Part shown: piece by piece, positions 8,501-16,127 of the stretch
How positions within the stretch are numbered: position 1 is the first letter of the stretch
Layout of the letters: each line of letters starts with the position of its first letter
Assembly (NCBI GenBank): GCA_023667165.1
Contig: JAMPAO010000021.1
Span: forward strand, 1 to 29,544
Direction: 5' to 3'
Origin: Ruminococcus sp.
GTDB lineage: Bacteria > Bacillota > Clostridia > Oscillospirales > Ruminococcaceae
Length of the DNA stretch: 29,544 nt
Made by a program: the position numbers and the translations under genes
The notes under the pieces: generated by a model
Told to the model about the DNA's origin: nothing
The model's input: only the letters and a program-made list of their open reading frames with translations
Databases searched by the model: none

Positions 8501-9892
8501 ATGTCCCACAAGTACACCGAAACACTTTTCGGAAGCGAAAACGTGTTCAAGGCGGGTACTATGGGTACAGTTGCGGAAAAGATCGCTTACGGCTACGTAA
8601 AACATTATCTTGAAGAAACGGGCAGGCACGTTTCAAGGGCGGAGGAAAACCGTCTTACTCTCGGCTGCACGGGAGTTAAGCGAACAACGGGTCAGCACCC
8701 CGGGGGAATGGTGGTCATTCCCGCAGATTACGAGGTATATGATTTTACCGCCGTTCAAAGACCTGCGGAGGATCCAAAATCTATATTTGTTACCACTCAT
8801 TTTGATTTCAACTCTCTTCATGACACTATTCTGAAGCTGGACGAGCTGGGGCATGATGTGCCTACTCTTTATAAGCATCTGGAGGATATGACGGGGATAA
8901 TGACCAAGGATATTTTCCCCGCCGACGAAAAAGTAATGAGCCTTTATCTTTCTCCCGAAGCTCTGGGCGTTACCGCCGAGGACATAGGCTGGCAGACAGG
9001 TACTCTTGCCATTCCCGAAATGGGTACAGGCTTTGCAATGCAGATGCTTCTTGACGCAAAACCTACAAAATTTTCCGATCTGCTCCAGATATCGGGACTT
9101 TCCCACGGTACGGACGTATGGCTCGGAAACGCTCAGGAGCTTATCAAAAACGGCACCTGCACCATTTCCGAGGTTATCGGCTGCCGTGACGGAATTATGA
9201 CCTATCTTATCTATCATGGGGTCGATCCTAACCTGTCCTTTAAGATAATGGAGATCACCAGAAAGGGAAAAGCTCCGAAGCTGCTGACTGAGGAAATGAA
9301 GCAGACAATGAGAGCTCATAACGTTCCGGAATGGTACATCGAAAGCTGCTTGAAGATCAAGTATATGTTCCCCAAGGCGCACGCTGCGGCTTATGTTATC
9401 GCGGCAAACAAGCTGGCGTGGTACAAGGTATACTATCCGCTGGAATTTTACGCCACAATATTCACCGTTCGGGGCGAGGATTTTGACGCGGAAACGGCAA
9501 TGCTGGGCAGACAGGCGGTAAGGATGAAGATGAACGAGATAAAGGCAAAGGGCAATGACAAAACCGCCAAGGACAGCGGTACCTATGATATGCTGCTTAT
9601 AACCAACGAGATGATGGCAAGGGGGTTTGAATTCCTGCCTATAGATATATTCAAATCCCACGCAACAAAATATACCGTGGAGGACGGCAAGATAAGAATG
9701 CCCTATTCGAGTGCGAAGGGCGTGGGTGAGAATGCCGCCAAGGCGCTGTATGATACTGTTTGCGAGGGGGACTTCATTTCCGTCAGCGAGCTTCAGGAAC
9801 GAAGCGGAGTTACAAAAACCGTTATTGAAAAACTGGAATCCATCGGAGCAATGGGAGATCTGCCCAAAACGGATCAAATATCGCTTTTTTAA
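5564..9892 (+). CDS. polC: DNA polymerase III alpha subunit, Gram-positive PolC type
   Basis: Replicative DNA polymerase with built-in proofreading, 1442 residues, the normal PolC size. Order of domains: N-terminal region; OB fold (about 210-320); PHP start (VELHMHT, residues 333-339); an inserted DEDDh 3'-5' exonuclease (FDLETTG from about 426, with E429); the PHP remainder; a Cys4 zinc site at C914, C917, C939 and C942; and the palm with P967-D-I-D970. The C-terminus ends QISLF, a beta-clamp binding motif. The start is TTG 5564, supported by AAGGGAGG at 5547-5554, so it is translationally coupled to ispG. The long minus-strand open frames inside it are coding shadows. Confidence 0.97.
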   Translation: MLIKELFNGFTDKIPNPVGKGELLKIELTADGRKMALYAKFGQLQKFENLDEFERAAAAAVGLDLMRVKCRYTPDMLEAKYAAEASLRLKQDMSVVNGHLSGAFYYIEDNTVFIELKRGGAELLGRAGFEQALAKLLSEEFSLKLSVKLIEKTSADADDYNEQLKRAYENTLPDPTVTEEAAKKPMPAAPKEETVSVDFKSIPVMSEGAVIIKGKKIYADSVTNIGDICEAQNGIVIWGDVFDYQEKEIKNKKGEEKRITTVGITDYTGSVSIKDFSDKDGDNVLSKLKKGVTAVIRGKVDFDTFDNEFVLRANDIMLVKKMEKTDKSERKRVELHMHTNMSQMDAITPADKLIRRAFSWGHKAAAITDHGGVQAFPEAAAACADIRKNGGDFKVIYGCEAYSVNDIADAVKVYKDVPIKGEMIVFDLETTGFSAEGDRIIEYGAVRLRDLELCDEFNCFADPEKAIPERITKLTGISDKMVEGAPSQREALERFIEFCGESPVLIAHNAGFDVSFIRAECLRQGIDFRFSVIDTVVMCRSMLHDLKKHKLDTVAKHLGLGEFDHHRAHEDARILGRIFIKLANRLIDENDCVNISSINAVVKNADPKNLRAYHQIILAKNNAGLKNLYKLVSLGHINYYYRRPRIPMSELIKHREGLIIGSACESGELFTAVKDGRPWDVLCEIASFYDYLEIQPVGNNQFLIRDEDYDNINTDEDLQEFNKTIVKLGDALGIPVAATCDVHFMDPSDSVFRKILMYDKFSDAEFQPSLYLRTTDEMLEEFSYLGEEKAYEVVVENTNKIADMIDGDIQPIPPGTFTPTMENAEEDLTRITWERAKAAYGDPLPDIVKQRLDKELNSIIKNGFAVLYMIAQKLVANSNEHGYQVGSRGSVGSSFVANMSGISEVNALPPHYLCPECKNTEFIVDGSVSSGYDLPPKKCPKCGADYIREGHDIPFETFLGFNGDKAPDIDLNFSGEYQTMSHKYTETLFGSENVFKAGTMGTVAEKIAYGYVKHYLEETGRHVSRAEENRLTLGCTGVKRTTGQHPGGMVVIPADYEVYDFTAVQRPAEDPKSIFVTTHFDFNSLHDTILKLDELGHDVPTLYKHLEDMTGIMTKDIFPADEKVMSLYLSPEALGVTAEDIGWQTGTLAIPEMGTGFAMQMLLDAKPTKFSDLLQISGLSHGTDVWLGNAQELIKNGTCTISEVIGCRDGIMTYLIYHGVDPNLSFKIMEITRKGKAPKLLTEEMKQTMRAHNVPEWYIESCLKIKYMFPKAHAAAYVIAANKLAWYKVYYPLEFYATIFTVRGEDFDAETAMLGRQAVRMKMNEIKAKGNDKTAKDSGTYDMLLITNEMMARGFEFLPIDIFKSHATKYTVEDGKIRMPYSSAKGVGENAAKALYDTVCEGDFISVSELQERSGVTKTVIEKLESIGAMGDLPKTDQISLF

Positions 9893-9899
9893 GGGTTGG

Positions 9900-9939
9900 G
9901 AGGCAGGAATTCGTGAAACATAGACAAGTATCTTGCCTC
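9900..9939 (+). terminator. Weak hairpin just after polC
   Basis: GAGGCAGGA (9900-9908) pairs with TCTTGCCTC (9931-9939) over 9 bp with one G-U pair and a 22-nt loop, 8 bases after the polC stop. It lacks a real T-tract, so its terminator role is uncertain. Its arms resemble those of the hairpin after sigF at 26562-26611. The rest of the gap to 10014 shows nothing else I can name. Confidence 0.3.
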
Positions 9940-10014
9940 TTGTAGCTTATAGCCAAAGTTTTTGCCTCGGTATCAGCGTAAAAGGTCTATATTGCCAAAA
10001 ATTGCGGGCGGCGC

Positions 10015-10043
10015 TTGACAAAATTGCTTGATTGTGATATCAT
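10015..10043 (+). promoter_or_regulatory. Promoter of the his operon
   Basis: TTGACA (10015-10020) is followed by a 17-nt spacer and TATCAT (10038-10043), a near-consensus sigma-A promoter. It would start transcription near 10050, about 50 bases before hisZ. No T-box leader or attenuator structure is visible, so control probably acts at initiation. Confidence 0.85.
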
Positions 10044-10067
10044 ATCATTATGATGATATGATATCAC
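10034..10067. promoter_or_regulatory. Operator-like palindrome over the his promoter -10
   Basis: GTGATATCATATCAT (10034-10048) and its exact reverse complement (10053-10067) form a 15-bp perfect inverted repeat with a 4-nt centre. It covers the -10 box and the expected transcription start, which is typical of a repressor operator. The regulator is not encoded nearby. A TrpR-family histidine repressor (HisR/YerC type) is a reasonable guess but is inference. Confidence 0.75.
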
Positions 10068-10099
10068 TTTAATACGATGAATTATTAGGAGAAGCATAT

Positions 10100-11296
10100 A
10101 TGAAAAGATTTGATTCTATTACTCCCGAGGGAACGAGAGATCTTCTTTTTGAAGACTGTGCGGCGGTAAGAGCCGCGGAAAGCAGGCTTCAGAAAATATT
10201 CAAGGCTAAGGGATATTCCGAGGTCATTACCCCCGGACTTGAGTTTTACGACGTATTCAATATGAAATCCAGGTATTTTCCTCAGGAAACTATGTATAAG
10301 CTCACCGACAACAAGGGCAGACTTATGGTAGTACGTCCGGATTCAACCATGCCGATCGCCCGTATGACTGCCGCAAGGCTGAGAGATCAGATCCTGCCAA
10401 TCAGGCTTTTTTATTCTCAGAGCGTTTACCGAAACAGACCGGGCATGAGAGGAAGAAGCGACGAAATACGGCAGACGGGTATAGAGCTTATAGGTTCCGG
10501 TTCGAAAAGGGCGGAGCTTGAGGTGCTGGGAAACGCCCTTGAGGTGTTGTCCTCCTTCAATACGTCCGGATTTCGGCTTGAGTTGGGTCATATCGGCTTT
10601 TTCAAGGCTCTTGTAAACGATCTTGGCTGCGAAAGCGATGTGGTGGAGAATATCAGAGGACTTATAGAGGTGAAAAATTATCCTGCATTAAACGATCTTC
10701 TTGACGGCTTCGGGGAAAATAAGGCTGCCGGTGCTTTACGCAGGCTTCCCCGTCTTTTCGGCGGCGAGGAAGTGTTCGAGGACGCAAGAGCCGTTTACTC
10801 ATCGCCCGAAGCGTCCGCCGTTCTCGACGAGCTTAAAAATACCTATGAAAGCCTTGAACGGTTCGGCTGCAAGGGCATGATAACCATTGACCTGGGACTT
10901 GTCAACAAAATGGATTATTACACGGGAACCGTTATAAAAGGATATATCGAGGGCTGCGGCGACGCCGTGCTTTCCGGCGGCAGATATGACAAGCTACTTT
11001 CCGAATTCGGATTCGATCTTCCTGCGGCGGGTTTTGCGGTGAACGTTGACGCCGCCGCAAGGGCGGAGATGAAAAAGGTCAGCTTTGCGCCTGTGCCTGT
11101 GGACGTTATAGTATTCGGCGAAAAGGGTTTTGAAATAAAGGCGGCGCTTCACAGCAGGCAGCTTATTTCCGAGGGAATGACCGCTGAAACGTCGGTGTTC
11201 GACGACTTGGAACAGGTCAGAGAATATGCCGCCAAAAAAGGCGTCAACCGAATAGATATTGTTTCGGAAAACGTTGTTACGGAAAATATAGGTTAA
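10100..11296 (+). CDS. hisZ: ATP phosphoribosyltransferase regulatory subunit HisZ
   Basis: A catalytically dead paralogue of histidyl-tRNA synthetase that binds short HisG, activates it and allows feedback inhibition by histidine. The class II synthetase core is clear (TPEGTRDLLF at the N-terminus, VRPDSTMPIAR, SGGRYDKLL). The catalytic Arg of true HisRS in the 'RGLDYY' motif is replaced: here it reads VNKMDYYTG, which argues for HisZ over hisS. The length is 398 residues, with a short degenerate C-terminal segment. It is the first gene of the operon, with AGGAG upstream of ATG 10100, and sits directly before a short-form hisG, its obligate partner. Confidence 0.94.
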   Translation: MKRFDSITPEGTRDLLFEDCAAVRAAESRLQKIFKAKGYSEVITPGLEFYDVFNMKSRYFPQETMYKLTDNKGRLMVVRPDSTMPIARMTAARLRDQILPIRLFYSQSVYRNRPGMRGRSDEIRQTGIELIGSGSKRAELEVLGNALEVLSSFNTSGFRLELGHIGFFKALVNDLGCESDVVENIRGLIEVKNYPALNDLLDGFGENKAAGALRRLPRLFGGEEVFEDARAVYSSPEASAVLDELKNTYESLERFGCKGMITIDLGLVNKMDYYTGTVIKGYIEGCGDAVLSGGRYDKLLSEFGFDLPAAGFAVNVDAAARAEMKKVSFAPVPVDVIVFGEKGFEIKAALHSRQLISEGMTAETSVFDDLEQVREYAAKKGVNRIDIVSENVVTENIG

Positions 11297-11313
11297 AAGG
11301 AACGGTGAAATAT

Positions 11314-11952
11314 ATGAACGGGAAGCAGACAAGACCCTTGCGGATTGCTCTTACAAAGGGCAGGCTTGAAAAGGATACGGTGGCTTTGCTTGAAAAGCTG
11401 GGATACGACTGCACCGCCGTCAGGGAAAAGGGCAGAAAGCTCATACTCCCCGTGGGGGATTCCATAGAGGTGGTGCTGGCAAAGGCGGCGGACGTTATTA
11501 CATATGTTGAAAACGGCGTGTGCGATCTGGGAGTTGTGGGCAAGGACACCATTATCGAAATGGGCGGAAAGTTTTTTGAGTTGTCGGATCTTGGCTTCGG
11601 AAAATGCCGATTTGCTCTTGCCGGCAAAAAGGGCGAGGATTTTTACGGAGGAACTCATGTAAGGACTATAGCGACAAAATATCCCAACGTGGCAAGGACG
11701 TTCTTTGAAAAAAAGAATATGGACGTGGATATCGTCAAAATAGAGGGCAGCGTCGAGCTTGCTCCGCTTCTGGGACTTTCTCACGCTATAGTTGACATTG
11801 TGGAAACAGGCACTACCCTTAAAGAAAACGGCTTAGAGGTGTACGAGTATATCTGTCCCATTTCCGCGCGGCTCATTGCCAATATGGTGAGCTTAAAGCT
11901 GCGTAAGGGCGAGATAGAAAGTCTTATAGGCGAGATAGAAGAAAATATTTGA
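11314..11952 (+). CDS. hisG: ATP phosphoribosyltransferase catalytic subunit, short form
   Basis: First step of histidine synthesis: joins ATP and PRPP to give phosphoribosyl-ATP. At 212 residues it is the short form that lacks the C-terminal regulatory domain, matching the HisZ gene next door. The N-terminus reads LRIALTKGRL, with the PRPP-binding region near 'IVDIVETGTTLKENGL'. Two starts are possible. ATG 11314 has GGTGA at 11304-11308 as its ribosome site and is preferred. GTG 11305 would add three residues but sits only 4 bases from AAGG. Confidence 0.96.
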   Translation: MNGKQTRPLRIALTKGRLEKDTVALLEKLGYDCTAVREKGRKLILPVGDSIEVVLAKAADVITYVENGVCDLGVVGKDTIIEMGGKFFELSDLGFGKCRFALAGKKGEDFYGGTHVRTIATKYPNVARTFFEKKNMDVDIVKIEGSVELAPLLGLSHAIVDIVETGTTLKENGLEVYEYICPISARLIANMVSLKLRKGEIESLIGEIEENI

Positions 11953-11967
11953 AAGGCAGGATAAAAA

Positions 11968-13257
11968 ATGATAAGAAAGATAATTGCCGACGGAAATGCC
12001 GAAAAGGAATTTCTCAAGGAGGTTGAAAAGCGCAACGGCGAAACAGACAAAAGGGTGTCCGAGATAGTGGCGGATATCCTTGAAAACGTCCGCACAAGGG
12101 GAGATGAGGCGGTAAAGGAGTACACTCTTAAATTTGACGGCAGGCTCCCCGACTGTTACGAGGTGCCCAGAGATGTTATAAACGACGCTCTTACAAACGC
12201 GGACGAGAAATTCACATCGTCGCTGCTCACCTGTATGGAGAATATCACAAAATTCCACAGCAGACAGAAGGAACAGAGCTTTATAGATCCAATGCCCAAC
12301 GGATGTATCTTAGGGCAGCGCGTAAGAGGACTTGACAGAGTGGGTCTGTACGTTCCCGGAGGAACTGCGGCTCTTTCATCCTCATTGCTGATGAACGTAG
12401 TCCCCGCAAAGATCGCAGAGGTTGGGGAGATAATCATGATGACCCCGCCCGGAAAGGACGGCAAGCCTAACGCCGATATTTTAACGGCGGCTGCTGTTGC
12501 GGGAGTTGACAGGGTATTTATGGCGGGAGGCGCGCAGGCTATAGCTGCTATGGCTTACGGCACTGAAAGCGTGCCTAAGGTCGACAAGGTAGTGGGACCC
12601 GGAAATATTTTCGTGGCAACTGCCAAGAAAATGGTTTACGGTACTGTTGATATTGACTCCATAGCGGGACCCAGCGAGATACTTATCATTGCCGATGAAA
12701 CTGCCGATCCCGTTTATCTTGCAGCCGACCTTATGAGCCAGGCGGAGCACGACAGACTGTCGTCCGCCATAATTATTACCGACTCGGAGGATATCGCCGA
12801 CAGGACAATAGACGAGCTTGCCCGTCAGGCTGAGTTTCTTTCCCGAAAGGATATCATAAAAAGCTCCTTGGAAAATTACGGCGCAGTTATCGTTGCGGAT
12901 AATATCGGCGACGCGGTAGACCTTGCCAATTCCCTTGCACCCGAACATCTGGAGATACAGGTAAAGGATCCGATGCAATACCTGGGGCGTCTTAACAATG
13001 CGGGTTCGGTGTTTATGGGAAAATATTCCCCCGAGCCGTTGGGGGATTATTATGCGGGACCCAACCACATTCTTCCCACAGGCGGCACGGCAAAATTTTT
13101 CTCTCCTCTTTCGGTAAACAGCTTCACCAAAAGGTCGCAGTTTATATATTACACCGAGCAGGCGCTGCTGGAGGCAAAGGACGATATTGTGAGAGTGGCT
13201 GAAAGCGAGGGACTTACCGCTCATGCTCACGCTGTAAAGGTTCGCTTTGAAAAATAA
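11968..13257 (+). CDS. hisD: Histidinol dehydrogenase
   Basis: Catalyses the last two oxidations, histidinol to histidine, using NAD and zinc. Zinc ligands Q258 and H261 are in SQAEHD, and the family signature around 'SIAGPSEILIIADETADP' is present. The NAD and substrate regions are seen at VPGGTAALSSSLLMN and GGAQAIAAMAYGT, and the C-terminus carries NHILPTGGTAKFFSPLSV. The length of 429 residues is normal. It starts 15 bases after hisG with GGCAGG upstream and is surely in the same transcript. Confidence 0.97.
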   Translation: MIRKIIADGNAEKEFLKEVEKRNGETDKRVSEIVADILENVRTRGDEAVKEYTLKFDGRLPDCYEVPRDVINDALTNADEKFTSSLLTCMENITKFHSRQKEQSFIDPMPNGCILGQRVRGLDRVGLYVPGGTAALSSSLLMNVVPAKIAEVGEIIMMTPPGKDGKPNADILTAAAVAGVDRVFMAGGAQAIAAMAYGTESVPKVDKVVGPGNIFVATAKKMVYGTVDIDSIAGPSEILIIADETADPVYLAADLMSQAEHDRLSSAIIITDSEDIADRTIDELARQAEFLSRKDIIKSSLENYGAVIVADNIGDAVDLANSLAPEHLEIQVKDPMQYLGRLNNAGSVFMGKYSPEPLGDYYAGPNHILPTGGTAKFFSPLSVNSFTKRSQFIYYTEQALLEAKDDIVRVAESEGLTAHAHAVKVRFEK

Positions 13258-13274
13258 AAGGAGGCTGAAAATAT

Positions 13275-14354
13275 ATGGCGTATGAGCTTAACAAGAAGCT
13301 TAGCAGCATAGACCTGTACGTACCCGTTGACGACAAGTGCATTATACGGCTGGATTCCAACGAATCCTGCTACAATATCGCCGACAAAATGGGGGATATT
13401 CTTCCAGAGGCGGTAAAGGGCATAGAATTTAACCGCTACCCGGATTCCACGGCGGAGCTTGTAACGAAAGCCTTTGCGGATTATTACAGTATTTCCCCCG
13501 AAAGCTGCACAGTGGGCAACGGATCGGACGAGCTTATAAACACCGTCTTGGCGTCATTTCTGGAAAAGGGTGACAATATCCTCACTCTTTCCCCCGATTT
13601 TTCCATGTACGCTTTTTACGGATTTATCGACGAGCTTAAGGTAAACACTCTTCCCAAAAAGGACGATTTGAACGTCAACATTTCCAAGGTTATCGAATAC
13701 TGCAACAATAACGACATCAAGGCGGTCATCTTTTCCAATCCCTGCAACCCCACCTCACTGGGCGTGTCAAGGCAGGACATTATCAGGCTTGTGAAAAACG
13801 TTTTCTGTCTTGTGATAATAGATGAGGCATACATGGATTTCTGGGGCGAGAGCGTTATTGATATGACAGACGAGTTCGATAATCTTGTAATACTCAAAAC
13901 CTGCTCAAAAAATATGGGCATGGCAGCTCTGCGGCTGGGATTTGCGGTAGCGGGAGAGAAGATAACCGCAGCGCTTAGAGCGGTAAAATCTCCTTATAAC
14001 GTAAACACCGTTACTCAGTGCATTGCCTGTGCTGTACTGAAAAACAAACCCATGCTGGAGGAATATACGGCGGAGATAATCCAGAGCAGAGAGAGGCTGC
14101 AAACGTCGCTGTCCGAGCTTGGGGAAACTTTTTTCGAGATAGAAAAAGTCTACGATTCCGTTACGAATTTTGTTTTTGTAAGGACTCCAAAGGCTGCTTT
14201 GATACATGACAAGCTTCTTGAAAAGGGGATATCCGTCCGCCTTATGGGTCAGTACCTTAGGATAACTGCGGGAACGGAAAGCGAGAACAGCAGTTTAATA
14301 GCTTCGCTTAAAGAAATACTTGCATCGCTTAACAAAAAGGAGGAAAGCGTATGA
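13275..14354 (+). CDS. hisC: Histidinol-phosphate aminotransferase
   Basis: PLP-dependent aminotransferase making histidinol phosphate from imidazole acetol phosphate and glutamate. The PLP lysine is K212 in CSKNMG, the DEAYMDF motif binds the pyridine nitrogen, and SNPCNPTS is the Asn-Pro family motif. The length of 359 residues is normal for fold-type I HisC. AAAGGAGG precedes ATG 13275. The stop overlaps the hisB start by 4 bases (ATGA), giving translational coupling. Confidence 0.96.
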   Translation: MAYELNKKLSSIDLYVPVDDKCIIRLDSNESCYNIADKMGDILPEAVKGIEFNRYPDSTAELVTKAFADYYSISPESCTVGNGSDELINTVLASFLEKGDNILTLSPDFSMYAFYGFIDELKVNTLPKKDDLNVNISKVIEYCNNNDIKAVIFSNPCNPTSLGVSRQDIIRLVKNVFCLVIIDEAYMDFWGESVIDMTDEFDNLVILKTCSKNMGMAALRLGFAVAGEKITAALRAVKSPYNVNTVTQCIACAVLKNKPMLEEYTAEIIQSRERLQTSLSELGETFFEIEKVYDSVTNFVFVRTPKAALIHDKLLEKGISVRLMGQYLRITAGTESENSSLIASLKEILASLNKKEESV

Positions 14355-14929
14355 GAACAGCGGAAATTTCACGCACCACAAAGGAAACGAACATAAAGAT
14401 CGGATTGACCCTTGAGGGAAGCGGAAAATACCGTATTGATACGGGTATAGGTTTTTTTGACCATATGCTCACCGCTCTTTGCGTTCACGGAGGATTTGAC
14501 ATGGAGGTTTCCGTAAAAGGCGATCTTTATGTTGACGGTCATCACACGGTGGAAGATACGGGAATAGTTCTGGGGCAGGCGTTCAAAGAAGCGTTGGGAG
14601 ATAAGCAGGGTATCGCACGATACGGCACAGCCTTTATCCCAATGGATGAGAGCCTGGGATTTTGCAGTCTGGACATAAGCGGCAGACCGTTCCTTGTTTA
14701 TGAATGCTGCTTTTCCGACCAGCGTACGGGAGAATACGACAATTGCCTGACTGAGGAATTTATGAGAGCTTTTGCCGTAAGCGCAGGTATTACCATGCAC
14801 ATAAAATGTCTTTACGGTTCAAACGATCATCACAAAAACGAAGCCATGTTCAAGGCTGCGGCTCATGCTTTAAGGGATGCTGTAAGCGTAAACGGCGGAG
14901 GCATACTTTCCACAAAAGGAGTGATCTGA
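14351..14929 (+). CDS. hisB: Imidazoleglycerol-phosphate dehydratase
   Basis: Dehydrates imidazole glycerol phosphate in the histidine pathway. It is monofunctional at 192 residues, without the phosphatase domain of the enterobacterial HisB fusion. Metal-binding histidine clusters are visible: FFDHMLTALCVHGGFD, DGHHTVEDTGI and GSNDHHKNEAMFKA. It overlaps hisC by 4 bases and ends one base before hisH. Confidence 0.97.
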   Translation: MRTAEISRTTKETNIKIGLTLEGSGKYRIDTGIGFFDHMLTALCVHGGFDMEVSVKGDLYVDGHHTVEDTGIVLGQAFKEALGDKQGIARYGTAFIPMDESLGFCSLDISGRPFLVYECCFSDQRTGEYDNCLTEEFMRAFAVSAGITMHIKCLYGSNDHHKNEAMFKAAAHALRDAVSVNGGGILSTKGVI

Positions 14930-14930
14930 T

Positions 14931-15533
14931 ATGATCGCAATAGTTGATTACGGAGCGGGAAATATTTTCAGCGTAAAAAACGCTCTTGATTTTTTGGGCG
15001 TTCCGGCTTGTCTTACGGATAAAAATTCGGATATAAAAAACGCCGGCGGCATACTTCTGCCGGGGGTCGGGGCGTTCCCTTGGGCAATGAAAATGCTGAA
15101 CGAAAGCGGACTTGTTGATACGATAAAAGCCGAGGCGAAAAAAAAACCGTTTCTCGGTATTTGCCTGGGTATGCAGCTTCTGTTTGAGAAAAGCTATGAG
15201 TTTGAGGAATGCTGCGGCTTAGGACTTATAGACGGATATGTGGATAAAATTCCCGATACGGGACTTGTTATCCCCCATATGGGTTGGAATAAGCTGGAAT
15301 TTCGGCACGACTGTCCGCTGTTTAACGGACTGGGTGAGGACGAGTATGTGTATTTTGTTCACTCCTACAAGGCGTTTTGCGATGATAAAAATCTGTACTC
15401 CTGCTGCGAATACGGCGGAAAAGTCCCTGCCCTTGTTTCTGACGGCAATACCGTTTTCGGAGCGCAGTTTCACCCGGAAAAAAGCGGGGAAACGGGTCTG
15501 AAAATGCTGAAAAATTTTGTGGAGATGTGTTAG
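14931..15533 (+). CDS. hisH: Imidazole glycerol phosphate synthase, glutamine amidotransferase subunit
   Basis: Releases ammonia from glutamine and passes it to HisF. The class I amidotransferase triad is C78 (GICLGMQ), H181 and E183 (FHPEK). The oxyanion region GVGAFPWAM is also present. The length of 200 residues is normal. It is normally followed by hisA then hisF; here two broken acetyltransferase genes and tag intervene and hisA is absent. Confidence 0.97.
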   Translation: MIAIVDYGAGNIFSVKNALDFLGVPACLTDKNSDIKNAGGILLPGVGAFPWAMKMLNESGLVDTIKAEAKKKPFLGICLGMQLLFEKSYEFEECCGLGLIDGYVDKIPDTGLVIPHMGWNKLEFRHDCPLFNGLGEDEYVYFVHSYKAFCDDKNLYSCCEYGGKVPALVSDGNTVFGAQFHPEKSGETGLKMLKNFVEMC

Positions 15534-15566
15534 AGCGATAAACAGAGATGGGAGGATGTGACCGAA

Positions 15567-16102
15567 ATGACGGAGATCAGAATGATCGGCTCGCAGCATA
15601 AGGCGGATATTAACATTCCCAATGAACCTTTTCCGTTGTTCGGAAGAATGATACCGTCATATGTCAACGGTCGGTGGAAGTACAGCGTTGTCCGCTTCGG
15701 GGAGAATGAGGTGAGCGAAATGGCTTTCCCGACGAAAATTACGATTATGATAAGCTTTCTCAAAACAGTGTTTTCATAGGCGCATACGACGGTGACAAGT
15801 GTGTTGGTCTTGCGATAATGCAGCATGCGCTGATGAAGTATATGTACCTGTACGATCTGAAAGTCAACAGGGATCACAGAGGGCGGCAGATAGGCAAAAT
15901 GCTGATAAACAGATCAAAGAATGTCGCATTGAGCGAGGGATACAGAGGGATATATACGCAAGGGCAGGACAATAACCTTGCCGCATGCCTTTTCTATCTG
16001 AAAAACGGCTTTGTTATCGGCGGACTGGATACCCATGTATATACGGGTACGTCCCAGGAGGGGAAAAGCGATATATTGTTTTACCTTGACGCAGATAAAT
16101 AA
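15567..16102 (+). pseudogene. Broken GNAT gene resembling streptothricin acetyltransferase
   Basis: The N-terminal half is read from ATG 15567 (after GGGAGG) up to 'SEMAFP'. The rest continues in another frame from about 15731 (DENYDYDKLSQNSVFIGAYDGDK...) to the stop at 16102. Joining the frames at the TTTCCC run near 15726-15731 requires one missing base. The rebuilt protein is about 178 residues with the GNAT core 'VNRDHRGRQIGKML' and 'GQDNNLAACLFYLKNGFVIGGLDT'. The latter is very like the QDNN-AC-FY-GF-IG-DT stretch of Sat4-type streptothricin acetyltransferases. As read, the first frame stops early at 15779. A sequencing error cannot be excluded. Confidence 0.82.
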
Positions 16103-16127
16103 ATTTACTGCGGCTAAAGGTTATTAG

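Noticed and set aside
8633..9877. A 414-residue open frame on the minus strand inside polC
   Set aside because: It lies wholly opposite a perfectly conserved PolC palm domain, has no ribosome site and its composition is that of a coding shadow.
9893..10099. T-box or histidine attenuator ahead of hisZ
   Set aside because: The expected leader from the promoter is only about 50 bases, with no T-box core motif, His codon run or terminator.
10100..11296. Histidyl-tRNA synthetase (hisS)
   Set aside because: The catalytic arginine motif is lost, a proper anticodon-binding domain is missing, and the gene sits directly before short-form hisG.
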